A stretch of DNA of 64,000 bases from Stappia sp. 28M-7 (GCF_014252955.1 NZ_JACMIA010000001.1:4176258-4240257), one strand, 5' to 3'. Counted from the stretch's first letter, positions 36,073-44,558 are shown. Numbers and translations: made by a program. The notes: a model not told the origin generated them from the letters alone.

Positions 36073-36567
36073 ATGATGAAAAAGGCCGAGAGGCAGCGGC
36101 AAACCACGGCAGTCAGAACGATCCGGCTGGGCCTCGCATCCTGCGGCGCGATGGCGCTCGCCCTGACGGCTTTCAGCGTTCTCGGAGCGACACCGGCCAA
36201 GGCCGAGCTGCGCCTGTGCAACAAGACCGAAAGTCAGGTCGGCGTTGCCATCGGCTATCGCGAGCAGGCCGACTGGGTCACCGAGGGTTGGTGGAACCTG
36301 CCGGCAAATTCCTGTGAAACGTTGGTGGCGGGCTCGCTCGTGTCACGTTTCTATTATATCTATGCGGTGGATTACGATCAGTTCGGGGAGTGGGGCGGCC
36401 GCGCCTTCATGTGTACCCGCGAGAAGGAATTCACCATCCGGGGTATCGAGGACTGCGTCGCCCGCGGCTTCGAACGGACCGGATTCTTCGAAATCGATAC
36501 GGGCGAGCAAGCCAGCTGGACGGTCCAGCTGACAGAGCCCGTGCAAGGGGGGACAGGCGGACAATGA
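36073..36567 (+). CDS. exported DUF1036 protein
   Basis: A 164-aa protein with a signal sequence ending near AKA-ELR (residue 44). The DUF1036 core includes RLCNKTESQVGVAIGYRE, GWWNLPANSCETL and a tyrosine-rich YYIYAVDY, with conserved cysteines that may form disulfides in the periplasm. Function unknown. Its stop overlaps the pyruvate kinase start (ATGA), an unusual coupling of an exported protein with a glycolytic enzyme. Two ATG codons occur in tandem at the start. Confidence 0.9.
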   Translation: MMKKAERQRQTTAVRTIRLGLASCGAMALALTAFSVLGATPAKAELRLCNKTESQVGVAIGYREQADWVTEGWWNLPANSCETLVAGSLVSRFYYIYAVDYDQFGEWGGRAFMCTREKEFTIRGIEDCVARGFERTGFFEIDTGEQASWTVQLTEPVQGGTGGQ

Positions 36568-38000
36568 AGCGTGACAGGCGGGTCAAGATTCTAGCGACAC
36601 TCGGACCCTCCTCCTCGGATCCGCAAACGATCGAGAAGCTCTACACCGCCGGTGCCGACGTCTTCCGCATCAACATGAGTCACACCGACCACCCGCGCCT
36701 GCATGCGCTGGTGGCGATGATTCGCGAGATCGAGGCGAAGATCGGCCGGCCGATCGGCATCCTTGCCGACCTCCAGGGGCCCAAACTGCGTGTGGGCACC
36801 TTCGAGGGCGACGCGGTGATGCTTGAGAACGGCGCCAGCTTCACCCTCGACAGCGACAAGACGCCGGGCAACGCCTCGCGCGTCCACCTCCCCCATCGCG
36901 AGATCCTCCAGGCGCTCGAGCCGGGCCACCGCCTGCTGCTCGACGACGGCAAGATCCGCCTGCGCGTGACCTCCTGCACCAAGACCAGCGCCGACACGGT
37001 GGTCGAGGTCGGCGGCAAGTTGTCCAACCGCAAGGGCGTCAGCGTTCCCGACACGGAGATCCCGGTCGGCGCGCTCACCGACAAGGACCGCAAGGATCTC
37101 GATGCCGCGCTGGAAGCCGGCGTCGACTGGATCGCGCTGTCCTTCATCCAGCGCCCCGACGACCTTGCCGACGTGCGCAAGGTGACGCGCGGCCGCGCCG
37201 GTATCCTCGCCAAGATCGAAAAGCCCCAGGCCATCGAACGGCTGAGCGAGATCATCGACCTCTCCGACGCGCTGATGGTCGCCCGCGGCGATCTCGGCGT
37301 CGAGATGCCGCTGGAACAGGTCCCGGGCCTGCAGAAGCAGATCGTCCGCGCCTGCCGCCGCGCCGGCAAGCCGGTGGTCGTCGCCACCCAGATGCTGGAA
37401 TCGATGATCACAGCCCCGGTGCCGACCCGCGCCGAGGTGTCCGACGTCGCCACCGCCGTGTTCGAAGGCGCCGACGCTGTGATGCTCTCCGCCGAATCGG
37501 CCGCCGGCCAGTTCCCGGTCGAGGCGGTCGCCACCATGGACCGCATCGCCCGCCAGGTGGAGCGCGACCCCAACTATCGCGGCATCATCCACGCCCAGCG
37601 GCAGGAGCCGGAGCCGACCGGCGCCGATGCCATCGCCGCTGCCGCGCGCCAGATCGCCGAGACGCTGAACCTTGCCGCCGTGGTCTGCTACACGACCTCC
37701 GGCGCCACCGGCCTGCGCGCCTCGCGCGAGCGTCCCTCCGTGCCGGTCATCGTCATCTCGCCGGTCCTGTCGACCGCCCGCCGCCTGTCGCTGGCCTGGG
37801 GCCTCCACTGCGTGGTCTCGGACGACGCCCGCGACGAGAACGACATGGTCGACCGCGCCTGCCAGATCTCCTTCCAGGAGGAACTGGCAAAGCCCGGCCA
37901 GCGCATCATCACCACGGCCGGCGTGCCCTTCGGCACCCCCGGCTCGACCAACATGCTGCGCATCGCCTTCATCGGCAGCGACGGTCGCGGCGGTCTCTGA
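36564..38000 (+). CDS. pyk: pyruvate kinase
   Basis: A 478-aa enzyme converting phosphoenolpyruvate and ADP to pyruvate and ATP. It has KILATLGPSS, FRINMSHTD, DLQGPKLRVG, the catalytic lysine region ILAKIEKPQA, the metal site MVARGDLGVEMP and VATQMLESM. The C-terminal allosteric domain is present (YTTSGATGLRASRERP). The start lies inside the DUF1036 stop. A strong UUCG-capped terminator follows, overlapping the 3' end of the convergent hydrolase gene. Confidence 0.97.
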   Translation: MKRDRRVKILATLGPSSSDPQTIEKLYTAGADVFRINMSHTDHPRLHALVAMIREIEAKIGRPIGILADLQGPKLRVGTFEGDAVMLENGASFTLDSDKTPGNASRVHLPHREILQALEPGHRLLLDDGKIRLRVTSCTKTSADTVVEVGGKLSNRKGVSVPDTEIPVGALTDKDRKDLDAALEAGVDWIALSFIQRPDDLADVRKVTRGRAGILAKIEKPQAIERLSEIIDLSDALMVARGDLGVEMPLEQVPGLQKQIVRACRRAGKPVVVATQMLESMITAPVPTRAEVSDVATAVFEGADAVMLSAESAAGQFPVEAVATMDRIARQVERDPNYRGIIHAQRQEPEPTGADAIAAAARQIAETLNLAAVVCYTTSGATGLRASRERPSVPVIVISPVLSTARRLSLAWGLHCVVSDDARDENDMVDRACQISFQEELAKPGQRIITTAGVPFGTPGSTNMLRIAFIGSDGRGGL

Positions 38001-38003
38001 GCC

Positions 38004-39065
38004 TCACTCGCTCGCGGACACTTTCGACGAGACGGCTTCGGCCGTCTCGTTTCGTTTCCGGCCCTGCATGCCCCATCCCGCCTCCGGGAAGACCATCGCC
38101 ACCACCTTGGCGATTTCCTCCAGCACCGCGTCCGTGCGCGTGTGCTGCGGCATGTGGCCGGCCCCCTCCAGCGTCACCAGCCAGGCATTGGGCAGGTCCC
38201 GCGCCAGGCCGTGCGAATGGATATGCGGGTAGACGACGCCGTCCGTCTCGCCGGTGATCACCGCCGCCGGCTGCGTGATCTCGCCGTATCGCAGAGATGC
38301 CGCCTCCACCTCTTCCTTCAGGTAGGAAACGTCCCGCGCATTCGCCCGGAAGGTCTGCGGGCGGAACAGCAGCGACAGGCCCAGCCGCTCGGCATAGTCG
38401 TCCGGCGCCATCGCCGGGCGGAAGATGCCGCCGATGGCCCTGGGGGCGACCAACGCCGCCCCGAACGGGGCCAGCGTGTGGGAGAACACGGTGCCGACCA
38501 CCGGCAGGGCCGCCGCGTCGTAATACCAGTTGACCCCGCCCGGCCAGGGATGGGTTGCCGGCGCCAGGAACACCAGCCCGGCGAAAAGGTCCGCCCGCTC
38601 CAGCGCCAGCTGCGCCGCCACCGCCCCGCCCCAGGAATGGCCGACCGCAACGGCCCGCGTTATGCCGAGACTGTCGGTCAGTCCCGCGATCAGAGCCGCC
38701 TGCGCCGCCGGGCGGTACATGCCGTCGTCGCCGCGCTCCGAATACCCGTGGCCGGGCCGGTCTACGAAAACGAGCCGCGCGGGCCTCCCCTTCTCGGCCC
38801 GGGCCGCCAGAGGCCCTGCCAGCGCCATATGCGGGTCGCGCAGGTTGGCGCTCGCCCCGTGCACGAAGACCAGCGCCGGATCGCCCTCACGCCAGCCCTC
38901 GGGCCGCATGTCGACATAGTGCAGCCGCACGCCGTCGATCTCGGCAAAGGCCCCGATCGGCGGATAGCGCGCCTCGGCGCCGCGGCCGCGCAGCTCCGCC
39001 AGCACGGCAAGGCCGGAGAGCAGCAGCGCCAGCGCGGACAGCAGGTAAATGGCAAGGGTGGGCAT
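38004..39065 (-). CDS. membrane-anchored alpha/beta hydrolase
   Basis: A 353-aa hydrolase with an N-terminal transmembrane helix (residues 4-22) and a catalytic domain outside it. VFVHGASANLRDPH gives the oxyanion-hole region, VGHSWGG carries the nucleophilic serine, and GHMPQH the catalytic histidine. The substrate is unknown. Convergent with pyk, with only three bases between the stop codons, so its last codons contain the pyk terminator. Confidence 0.85.
   Translation of the reverse strand: MPTLAIYLLSALALLLSGLAVLAELRGRGAEARYPPIGAFAEIDGVRLHYVDMRPEGWREGDPALVFVHGASANLRDPHMALAGPLAARAEKGRPARLVFVDRPGHGYSERGDDGMYRPAAQAALIAGLTDSLGITRAVAVGHSWGGAVAAQLALERADLFAGLVFLAPATHPWPGGVNWYYDAAALPVVGTVFSHTLAPFGAALVAPRAIGGIFRPAMAPDDYAERLGLSLLFRPQTFRANARDVSYLKEEVEAASLRYGEITQPAAVITGETDGVVYPHIHSHGLARDLPNAWLVTLEGAGHMPQHTRTDAVLEEIAKVVAMVFPEAGWGMQGRKRNETAEAVSSKVSASE
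38028..38059 (+). terminator. pyk terminator inside the convergent hydrolase gene
   Basis: A 9-bp stem, CGAGACGGC with GCCGTCTCG, is capped by a TTCG tetraloop closed by C-G, and followed by TTTCGTTT. It lies 28 bp past the pyk stop and within the last codons of the minus-strand hydrolase. Confidence 0.65.
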
Positions 39066-39186
39066 GGGCGGGCAGGTCCGGCTTTACGAGGAACGGGCGG
39101 CGGGACGAAAGGCGGGGCCGCGAAGGGCGTCTTGCGCCGTCTGCGGCGCATCGCCCCTGCGGCCTCGACGGATCGCGGGACGGGCC

Positions 39187-39852
39187 TCAGATCGGCGAGC
39201 CGGCCGCCGCCTTTTCCATGTCCTCTACCGCCTTACGCGCGTTTTCGCTGACCGGATGTATCTTCAGCACCTGGCGGAAGGTTTCCAGCGCCTCGTCGTC
39301 GCGCCCGATCCGCCGCAGGATGATGCCGAGACCGGACATCGCGCCCCAGTGGCGCGGCTCCAGCGCCAGCACGCGCTCGATATCGACCATCGAGCGACCG
39401 AAATCCTCGCGCAGGTAATTCACCGTCGCGCGCCGGTTCCAGGCCTCGGGAAACTCGGGAGCCAGCCGCACCGTCACGTCGAGCAGGTCGAGCGCCAACG
39501 GATAGTCCTTGGCCTGCATGGCAGCGGCCGCCCGCATCATCAGGAGATCGACCGTGGCGCTTCCCGAGCGCGACCAGATGCGCTGGATTCGGCTGACGAG
39601 CGGGCGCGCCTCCTCGTCGCTCGTCACCTTGGCGAGCTCGGCAAACAGCCCGTCGAGTTCGCTCTTGGGGGTCTCGTCTTCGGTCACCGCGGGAGCAGGA
39701 CCGGACGGCGGCTCGACCTCGGTGGTCGGCGCATCGAAATCGTCGAGCGAGGGGGGCAGCGCTTCGGGAGGAAGCACGTCGGGCCTTCCCTCCTGCGCCA
39801 GCGCGGAGACGGAAAGGCACATCAGGAGGGGCAACGCCAAAAACGATCGCAT
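39187..39852 (-). CDS. exported TPR-repeat protein
   Basis: A 221-aa protein with a signal peptide (MRSFLALPLLMCLSVSALA-Q) and a Pro/Glu-rich linker. The C-terminal half holds about three tetratricopeptide-like units (YPLALDLLDVTVRLAP, FGRSMVDIERVLALEP and DDEALETFRQVLKIHP). Likely a periplasmic scaffold; function unknown. The start codon is inside a 16-bp perfect inverted repeat and has no recognisable Shine-Dalgarno, so translation may be controlled by RNA folding. It lies about 90 bp downstream of rpmJ in the same direction. Confidence 0.85.
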   Translation of the reverse strand: MRSFLALPLLMCLSVSALAQEGRPDVLPPEALPPSLDDFDAPTTEVEPPSGPAPAVTEDETPKSELDGLFAELAKVTSDEEARPLVSRIQRIWSRSGSATVDLLMMRAAAAMQAKDYPLALDLLDVTVRLAPEFPEAWNRRATVNYLREDFGRSMVDIERVLALEPRHWGAMSGLGIILRRIGRDDEALETFRQVLKIHPVSENARKAVEDMEKAAAGSPI

Positions 39853-39883
39853 CCGGGGAGTATGTCGCCCCGGATGCGATCGT
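39843..39883 (-). promoter_or_regulatory. 16-bp perfect inverted repeat over a start codon
   Basis: Arms at 39843-39858 and 39868-39883 are perfectly complementary (ACGATCGCATCCGGGG) around a 9-base loop. In the minus-strand mRNA the downstream arm contains the ATG of the TPR gene. There is no T-run, so it is more likely a translational or mRNA-stability element than a terminator for rpmJ. Confidence 0.6.
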
Positions 39884-39942
39884 CAATGCCATAGGCAAAA
39901 TTTGAAAGCGTCGGGCAGGCGCGCGGGGCCTGCCGCCGTGCC

Positions 39943-40068
39943 TCAGCCCTGGCGGGCCTTGAAGCGCGGAGCCTTCTTGTTGATGATGTAGACGCGTCCC
40001 TTGCGGCGAACCATGCGGTTGTCGCGATGACGGCCCATCAGCGCCTTGAGCGAATTCTTGATCTTCAT
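39943..40068 (-). CDS. rpmJ: 50S ribosomal protein L36, type B
   Basis: A 41-aa basic protein reading [20 protein letters not shown] at the start and [19 protein letters not shown] at the end. This is the zinc-free (C-minus) L36 paralogue (YkgO type), since the four zinc-ligand cysteines of classical L36 are absent. Many bacteria use this form under zinc limitation, but in many alphaproteobacteria it is the only copy. GGAG lies about nine bases before the ATG. Confidence 0.93.
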   Translation of the reverse strand: MKIKNSLKALMGRHRDNRMVRRKGRVYIINKKAPRFKARQG

Positions 40069-40342
40069 CGTCTCGTCTCCGTCAACGGTGCCACGTTGGC
40101 GGCGGCATCCTCATGTTGCGCCGCGCCTTTGCGGGCCGGCTGTCTGCTTTCGGACGATCGAGACCGGTGAGGACCCGTGTCGTCCTGCCCGCCGGCTCCA
40201 CCTCCTCGCGCTGGTCCGATAAGAACCGCGCGCCGGGGGCGGTGCCCGATCCGCTTGAGGCAGATGCTGGGAAGCAGCTGACCTTGGCGGCCGTTTGCCG
40301 GGCTTTGCCAACTGCCTCGTCGTCTTGGCAGTCTGGCGAAGA

Positions 40343-40417
<75 letters not shown>

Positions 40418-40480
40418 GAAACTCTTCGATCCGGCAAGTTGCCGGAAAGCCGACGCCGACGGGACGGCGCGGTGGGATGC

Positions 40481-40509
40481 GATATAGCGGGCTTCGATTT
40501 TCGGTGCAA
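40481..40509 (-). promoter_or_regulatory. sigma-70-type promoter of tRNA-Val
   Basis: On the minus strand, TTGCAC (40509-40504) and TATATC (40486-40481) are separated by 17 bases. This resembles the alphaproteobacterial housekeeping consensus (TTGAC, CTATAT) and would start transcription about 55 bases before the tRNA. Confidence 0.55.
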
Positions 40510-40595
40510 GCCCTTCTCGCAAACTAAATCGCCCTTTCCCGCGCCCGCTCGGTGCGCGGTGGAAAACCTGTTGAGGGGCCGGCGGGGCGAACCGC

Positions 40596-40955
40596 TCAGG
40601 CGGCCAGCATGCGCTCCACTTCCAGCACCAGATCCTTCAGGTGGAAGGGCTTGGACAGCACCTTGGCATCCTTGGGGGCCTGGGAGTCCGGGTTCAGCGC
40701 CACCGCGGCAAAGCCGGTGATGAACATCACCTTCAGGTCCGGGTCGAGCTGCGTCGCGCGGCGAGCCAGCTCGATTCCGTCCATTTCCGGCATGACGATG
40801 TCGGTCAGCAGCAGGGAAAAGGGTTCTTCCCGCAGCCGCTCATAGGCGCTCTTGCCATTGTCGAAGGAGACGACATCGTAACCGGCCTTTTGCAGCGCCT
40901 TGGCAAGGAAGCGCCGCATGTCGTTGTCGTCTTCCGCAAGTAGGATCCGTGTCAT
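40596..40955 (-). CDS. cpdR: CpdR-type single-domain response regulator
   Basis: A 119-aa receiver domain with no output domain. AEDDNDMRRFL gives the acidic pocket, Asp52 in LLLTDIVMPEMDG is the phosphoacceptor, and VLSKPFHLKDLV has the conserved lysine. The FITGFAAVALN region and the C-terminal Ala-Ala match CpdR. In Caulobacter and rhizobia, unphosphorylated CpdR directs ClpXP to degrade cell-cycle proteins including CtrA; phosphorylation by the CckA-ChpT relay blocks it. Confidence 0.93.
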   Translation of the reverse strand: MTRILLAEDDNDMRRFLAKALQKAGYDVVSFDNGKSAYERLREEPFSLLLTDIVMPEMDGIELARRATQLDPDLKVMFITGFAAVALNPDSQAPKDAKVLSKPFHLKDLVLEVERMLAA

Positions 40956-41216
40956 TCGTTGCTTCGTCCCGCTTCGCTCGGCGAATCCGCTGGCCGTTTC
41001 GCATTCCGGGCGCCGGCCGCTGCATCATGCGCCCGAAGGTCCCGTTTTGGCACATCTTTCGGATCGTTATAAGGCCGAATGGCGGTAAACATCCAGTGAA
41101 AGCGGTGTTCCGCCATCCGGCCGGCTCGGTTACCCACCGCCCGTGTGGACATTAACGCCGATTCGGGGGCTAATAGGGAAATTCAACGGGGTGGCCGACA
41201 GGCGGAGAGCGTGCAT

Positions 41217-42107
41217 ATGCAGGTCGTGAGCGGGTTCGAGGACACGAAACCTTTCGACGTCCTGCATCCGGTCGAGCAAACCACGCCCTTCGTGTTCAAC
41301 TCGCCCCATTCCGGGCGGCACTACCCGCTTGCCTTCCTGCAGTCCTCGCGGCTCGATGCCCTGGCGATCCGCCGCTCGGAGGACGCGTTCGTCGACGAGC
41401 TCTTTGCCGGCGTCGTCGAACTCGGCGCCCCGCTCCTGTGCGCCCGCTTCCCGCGCGCCTATCTCGACGTCAACCGCGAGCCCTACGAGCTCGATCCGAA
41501 GATGTACGAGGACCGGCTGCCGCCTTACGCCAACAGCCGCTCGATCCGCGTTGCCGGCGGGCTCGGCACCATCGCCCGCGTCGTCGGCGAGGCGCAGGAG
41601 ATCTATCGCAGCCGTCTCACCGTGCGCGAGGCGCTCGACCGCATCGAGACCATCTACAAGCCCTATCATCAGACCCTGCGCCGCCTGCTCGCCCACACCC
41701 ATGTCGCCTTCGGCCATGCGGTGCTGGTCGACTGCCATTCCATGCCCTCGACGATCCGCAGCAGCGACAACGGCGCGCGGCCGGATTTCATCCTGGGCGA
41801 CCGCTACGGCACCAGCTGCGCCCGCTCGGTGATCGACCAGGCGACGGAGATCCTGCGCGGCATGGGCTACACGGTCGCGCGCAACAAGCCCTATGCCGGC
41901 GGCTTCATCACCGAGCATTACGGCCGTCCGGCCAAGGGCCTTCATGCCCTGCAGGTGGAAATCAACCGCAGCCTCTACATGGACGAGGCGCGCACGGACC
42001 GCAGCTCCGGCTTTGCCGAGCTGTCCCGCGACATGCGCCGCTTCTGCGAGGAACTGGTGGCCGGCGCCCATGCCGATCTCGCCCCGGACGCGCTGGCGGC
42101 CGAGTAG
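41217..42107 (+). CDS. N-formylglutamate amidohydrolase family protein, second member
   Basis: A 296-aa FGase-family hydrolase. FVFNSPHSGRHYP, RFPRAYLDVNREPYELD, VDCHSMPS and LQVEINRSLYMDE are the family's metal-binding and substrate motifs. It is closer to the classical HutG/FGase pattern than the 33-kb paralogue. The ATG at 41217 is preferred, with GGAGAG about eight bases upstream; a GTG at 41211 would leave too little spacing. No histidine-utilisation genes are adjacent. Confidence 0.88.
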   Translation: MQVVSGFEDTKPFDVLHPVEQTTPFVFNSPHSGRHYPLAFLQSSRLDALAIRRSEDAFVDELFAGVVELGAPLLCARFPRAYLDVNREPYELDPKMYEDRLPPYANSRSIRVAGGLGTIARVVGEAQEIYRSRLTVREALDRIETIYKPYHQTLRRLLAHTHVAFGHAVLVDCHSMPSTIRSSDNGARPDFILGDRYGTSCARSVIDQATEILRGMGYTVARNKPYAGGFITEHYGRPAKGLHALQVEINRSLYMDEARTDRSSGFAELSRDMRRFCEELVAGAHADLAPDALAAE

Positions 42108-42182
42108 GCTCCCCCTCGCCTTCCCTTTTCCCTGTCCCGTCGCCGGCAAATCCTTGAACGCAGAGCTGAGCGATGCGGCCAG

Positions 42183-42213
42183 AAAAAAGGGCCGCTCTCT
42201 TGCGAGGCGGCCC
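42183..42213 (-). terminator. strong intrinsic terminator of the sRNA
   Basis: A perfect 7-bp GC stem with an 11-base loop, followed on the minus strand by TTTTTT. Confidence 0.78.
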
Positions 42214-42260
42214 GAGTCTAGGGAGGAAACGCCCAAGGAGGGCGGCGCGACATGGCAAGC
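42183..42260 (-). ncRNA. mmgR: alpha-r8/MmgR-like small RNA candidate
   Basis: On the minus strand TTTCCTCCCT (42229-42220) lies just before a textbook terminator, GGGCCGC-N11-GCGGCCC followed by six T residues (42213-42183). The ten-base motif next to the terminator is what I know as the invariant core of the rhizobial alpha-r8 family (MmgR of Sinorhizobium, about 77 nt, involved in polyhydroxybutyrate control). A short hairpin (CGCCC-TCCTT-GGGCG) precedes the motif. No protein gene lies upstream on this strand to account for the terminator. The 5' end is approximate; TTGACT at 42305-42300 is a possible -35. Confidence 0.65.
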
Positions 42261-42646
42261 CATATCGCACTGCAACAAGTTTCCATCGCGGCGCACAAAA
42301 GTCAATACGGCATCGCGATTTTTCTCTCAAAAAGCGCCGCTAAAATCAAGATTTGTCAATTATTTCAATAATATAATGTTTGATAAATCTTCTTCAATAA
42401 TTCGCCGAAAGCCCCGGATTTGCCGCTCCAGGTCGCTTAAAATAGCGCCAGGAACGAAACTGCCTATATTTCGATCAGTTGCCGCGTTCCGCGTCTTTCG
42501 CGCTGCACCAGCCGCGACACGTCACGCCGGCACCGGACGGCCGCGTCCCGCGAAGATTGCCCGCAGGCCGTTCCCGCGCTATTGCGGGCAGGGATTTTTT
42601 TCACGCCGCCCGCCTCTCCCGCTTCTTGCTCCGGAAGGAACCGTTC

Positions 42647-43438
42647 ATGCCCACCTCCGACGATCTCGCCGCCTTCTCGGCCGAGCTGTGCCAGGCTTCG
42701 TCTGCTGCGATCCTTCCGCATTTCCGGGCAGCCCTGTCGGTGGAGAACAAGCTGGCCGAGGGCTTCGACCCGGTGACGGTCGCGGACCGGGCCGGCGAGG
42801 AGGCCCTGCGGGCGCTCATCGAGGCGCGCTATCCCGAGCACGGCATCCTCGGCGAGGAGCACGGCAATGTCCGTCTCGATGCCGAGCATGTCTGGGTGCT
42901 CGATCCCATCGACGGCACCCGCGCCTTCATCTGCGGCCTGCCGACCTGGGGCACGCTGATCGGCCTGACGCGCGACGGCAAGCCGGTCTTCGGCATCATG
43001 GACCAGCCCTATGTCGAGGAGCGGTTCGTCGGCGACTGCGACAAGGCCTGGCTGGTCAGCCGTTCGGGCACCCGGCCGCTGTCGACCCGCCCCTGCGCGG
43101 ACCTGTCTCAGGCCATCATGTGCACCACCCATCCCGGCCTCTTCCAGGGCGCCGAAGGAGAGGTCTACCGGCAGATCGAGGGCACCGTGCGCACCGCCCG
43201 CTACGGCACCGACTGCTACGGCTATGCGATGATCGCCAGCGGCCAGGTCGACCTCGTCATCGAGACCGGCCTGCAGCCCTACGACATCGTCGCGCTGGCC
43301 CCGATCATCGAGGGCGCCGGCGGTGTCGTGACCAACTGGAGCGGGGGTTCGCCAGCCAATGGCGGGCAGATCGTCGCTGCCGGCGATCCGTCCCTTCACG
43401 CAAAAGCGCTGGAAATCCTCGCCCGCGCCGCCGTGTGA
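42647..43438 (+). CDS. hisN: histidinol-phosphatase, inositol-monophosphatase family
   Basis: A 263-aa magnesium-dependent phosphatase. The metal-binding motifs are GEEHG, DPIDGTRAFICG and the C-terminal GLQPYDIVALAPIIEGAGG. The TRAFICGLPTWGTLIGL variant is characteristic of HisN, which removes phosphate from L-histidinol phosphate, the penultimate step area of histidine synthesis. Other inositol-phosphatase activities cannot be excluded. GGAAGGA lies eight bases before the ATG at 42647. Confidence 0.9.
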   Translation: MPTSDDLAAFSAELCQASSAAILPHFRAALSVENKLAEGFDPVTVADRAGEEALRALIEARYPEHGILGEEHGNVRLDAEHVWVLDPIDGTRAFICGLPTWGTLIGLTRDGKPVFGIMDQPYVEERFVGDCDKAWLVSRSGTRPLSTRPCADLSQAIMCTTHPGLFQGAEGEVYRQIEGTVRTARYGTDCYGYAMIASGQVDLVIETGLQPYDIVALAPIIEGAGGVVTNWSGGSPANGGQIVAAGDPSLHAKALEILARAAV

Positions 43439-43460
43439 GACGTCTTGCGCAGGGCGCGGC

Positions 43461-44432
43461 TCAGCCGCCCCAGCCGGGGGCGAGCGCCGGCTCGCCATCG
43501 GCGATGAAGGCGTCGAAGGCCGCCAGGAACTGGTCGCGGTGGAAGTCGTCTTCCATCAGCAGCTCGTGGCGCGCACCGGCGATCTCCAGATAGCGGCAGG
43601 AGCGGGTCTGGCGCGCGAAGCGCTCCGAGGCCCTCGCCGAGACGATGCGGTCGCCGGTCGAGGCGACCAGCAGCACCGGCACCTGCAGCGAGGGGCCGAA
43701 ATCCGGGTCGAAGAACCGCGTCATCGCGCGGCAGGCGGCCGCCAGCCAGTCGATGGTCGGCGCGCCGATCTCCAGGTCCGGATGGGCGCGCAGCACCGCC
43801 TCGTTGCGGCGGAAGCGGATCTCGTCGCTGGTGAGCGGATTGCCCTCGAACGGCATGTGGAACTTCGCCGCCCCGCCCGGCACATAGGCGGTGCCCAGCC
43901 CCACCGACGACAACGCGGTCGACAACGGGCAGATCAGCCGCTGCGGCAGCCCCACCTTGCCGAGCCCGATCAGCGGCGCCGACAGCACCGCCCGCTCGAT
44001 GCGGGTGCGCAGCCGCCCGGCCGCCAGCAGCAGCACCGCCCCGCCGGTCGAATGCGCCAGCACGTGGTGCGGGCCGGGCATCGAGGCGAGCGCCACCTCG
44101 CCCATCACCGTGTCGAGATCCGTGACGAAATCGGCGAAATCGTCCACATGGCCGCGCGCCGGGTTGGACAGCAGGCGCTGCGAGCCGCCCTGGCCGCGCC
44201 AGTCGAACGTGACCACGGCAAAGCCGCGCGCGCGCAGGTCCGCGATGGTCTCGAAATATTTCTCGATGAACTCGGCCCGACCCTGCAGCAGCGTCACCGT
44301 GCCCTTGAGCGGGCCGCGGTCGGGCATCCAGCGCGCGGTGCGCAGGCGGATGCCGTCGGGCGTCGTCACCTGCTGGCAGATCGCCCCCTCCGGCACCGGA
44401 TTGTCCGGATGATCGTAGAGCTCCATTGCCAC
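43461..44432 (-). CDS. alpha/beta hydrolase, lysophospholipase/monoacylglycerol lipase type
   Basis: A 323-aa soluble hydrolase of the PldB/S33 group. LLQGRAEFIEKYFETI and VVTFDWRGQGGS open the fold, LAHSTGG carries the nucleophile, STGDRIVS the aspartate and GARHELLME the histidine. It probably acts on lysophospholipids or monoglycerides (family inference). The GTG at 44432 has GGAG nine bases upstream; the ATG at 44426 lacks a good site. Convergent with hisN, 22 bp apart. Confidence 0.87.
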   Translation of the reverse strand: MAMELYDHPDNPVPEGAICQQVTTPDGIRLRTARWMPDRGPLKGTVTLLQGRAEFIEKYFETIADLRARGFAVVTFDWRGQGGSQRLLSNPARGHVDDFADFVTDLDTVMGEVALASMPGPHHVLAHSTGGAVLLLAAGRLRTRIERAVLSAPLIGLGKVGLPQRLICPLSTALSSVGLGTAYVPGGAAKFHMPFEGNPLTSDEIRFRRNEAVLRAHPDLEIGAPTIDWLAAACRAMTRFFDPDFGPSLQVPVLLVASTGDRIVSARASERFARQTRSCRYLEIAGARHELLMEDDFHRDQFLAAFDAFIADGEPALAPGWGG

Positions 44433-44527
44433 CGCGCTGCACTCCAATCTTCCGGGCCGGACGTCAATGCATGACAGCCGGCGTCGCCACAAGTCCAGCG
44501 ATCTCCGTGCCCTGACCCATACAGGAG

Positions 44528-44558
44528 CGGGGCCGCCGGCTCAACTCCGGCGGCCCCG
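44528..44558 (-). terminator. hairpin after the PepSY-like gene
   Basis: A perfect 12-bp stem, CGGGGCCGCCGG with its complement, has a 7-base loop and lies about 35 bp past the stop of the minus-strand gene. T-run weak. Confidence 0.5.

Larger units (their letters stand above)
42108..42646. other. intergenic region with AT-rich patch and sRNA locus
   Basis: About 540 bp contain no protein gene. They hold the minus-strand sRNA candidate annotated separately, and a markedly AT-rich segment at about 42310-42415 that contrasts with the GC-rich surroundings and includes TATAAT on the plus strand (42372-42377) and TTGACA on the minus strand (42359-42354). These do not form a well-spaced pair. Confidence 0.5.

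Noticed and set aside
40431..40445. Palindrome CCGGCAA-G-TTGCCGG just upstream of tRNA-Val
   Set aside because: It is a real 7-bp dyad, but it is short, GC-rich and between the promoter and the tRNA, where processing removes it. No function is supportable.
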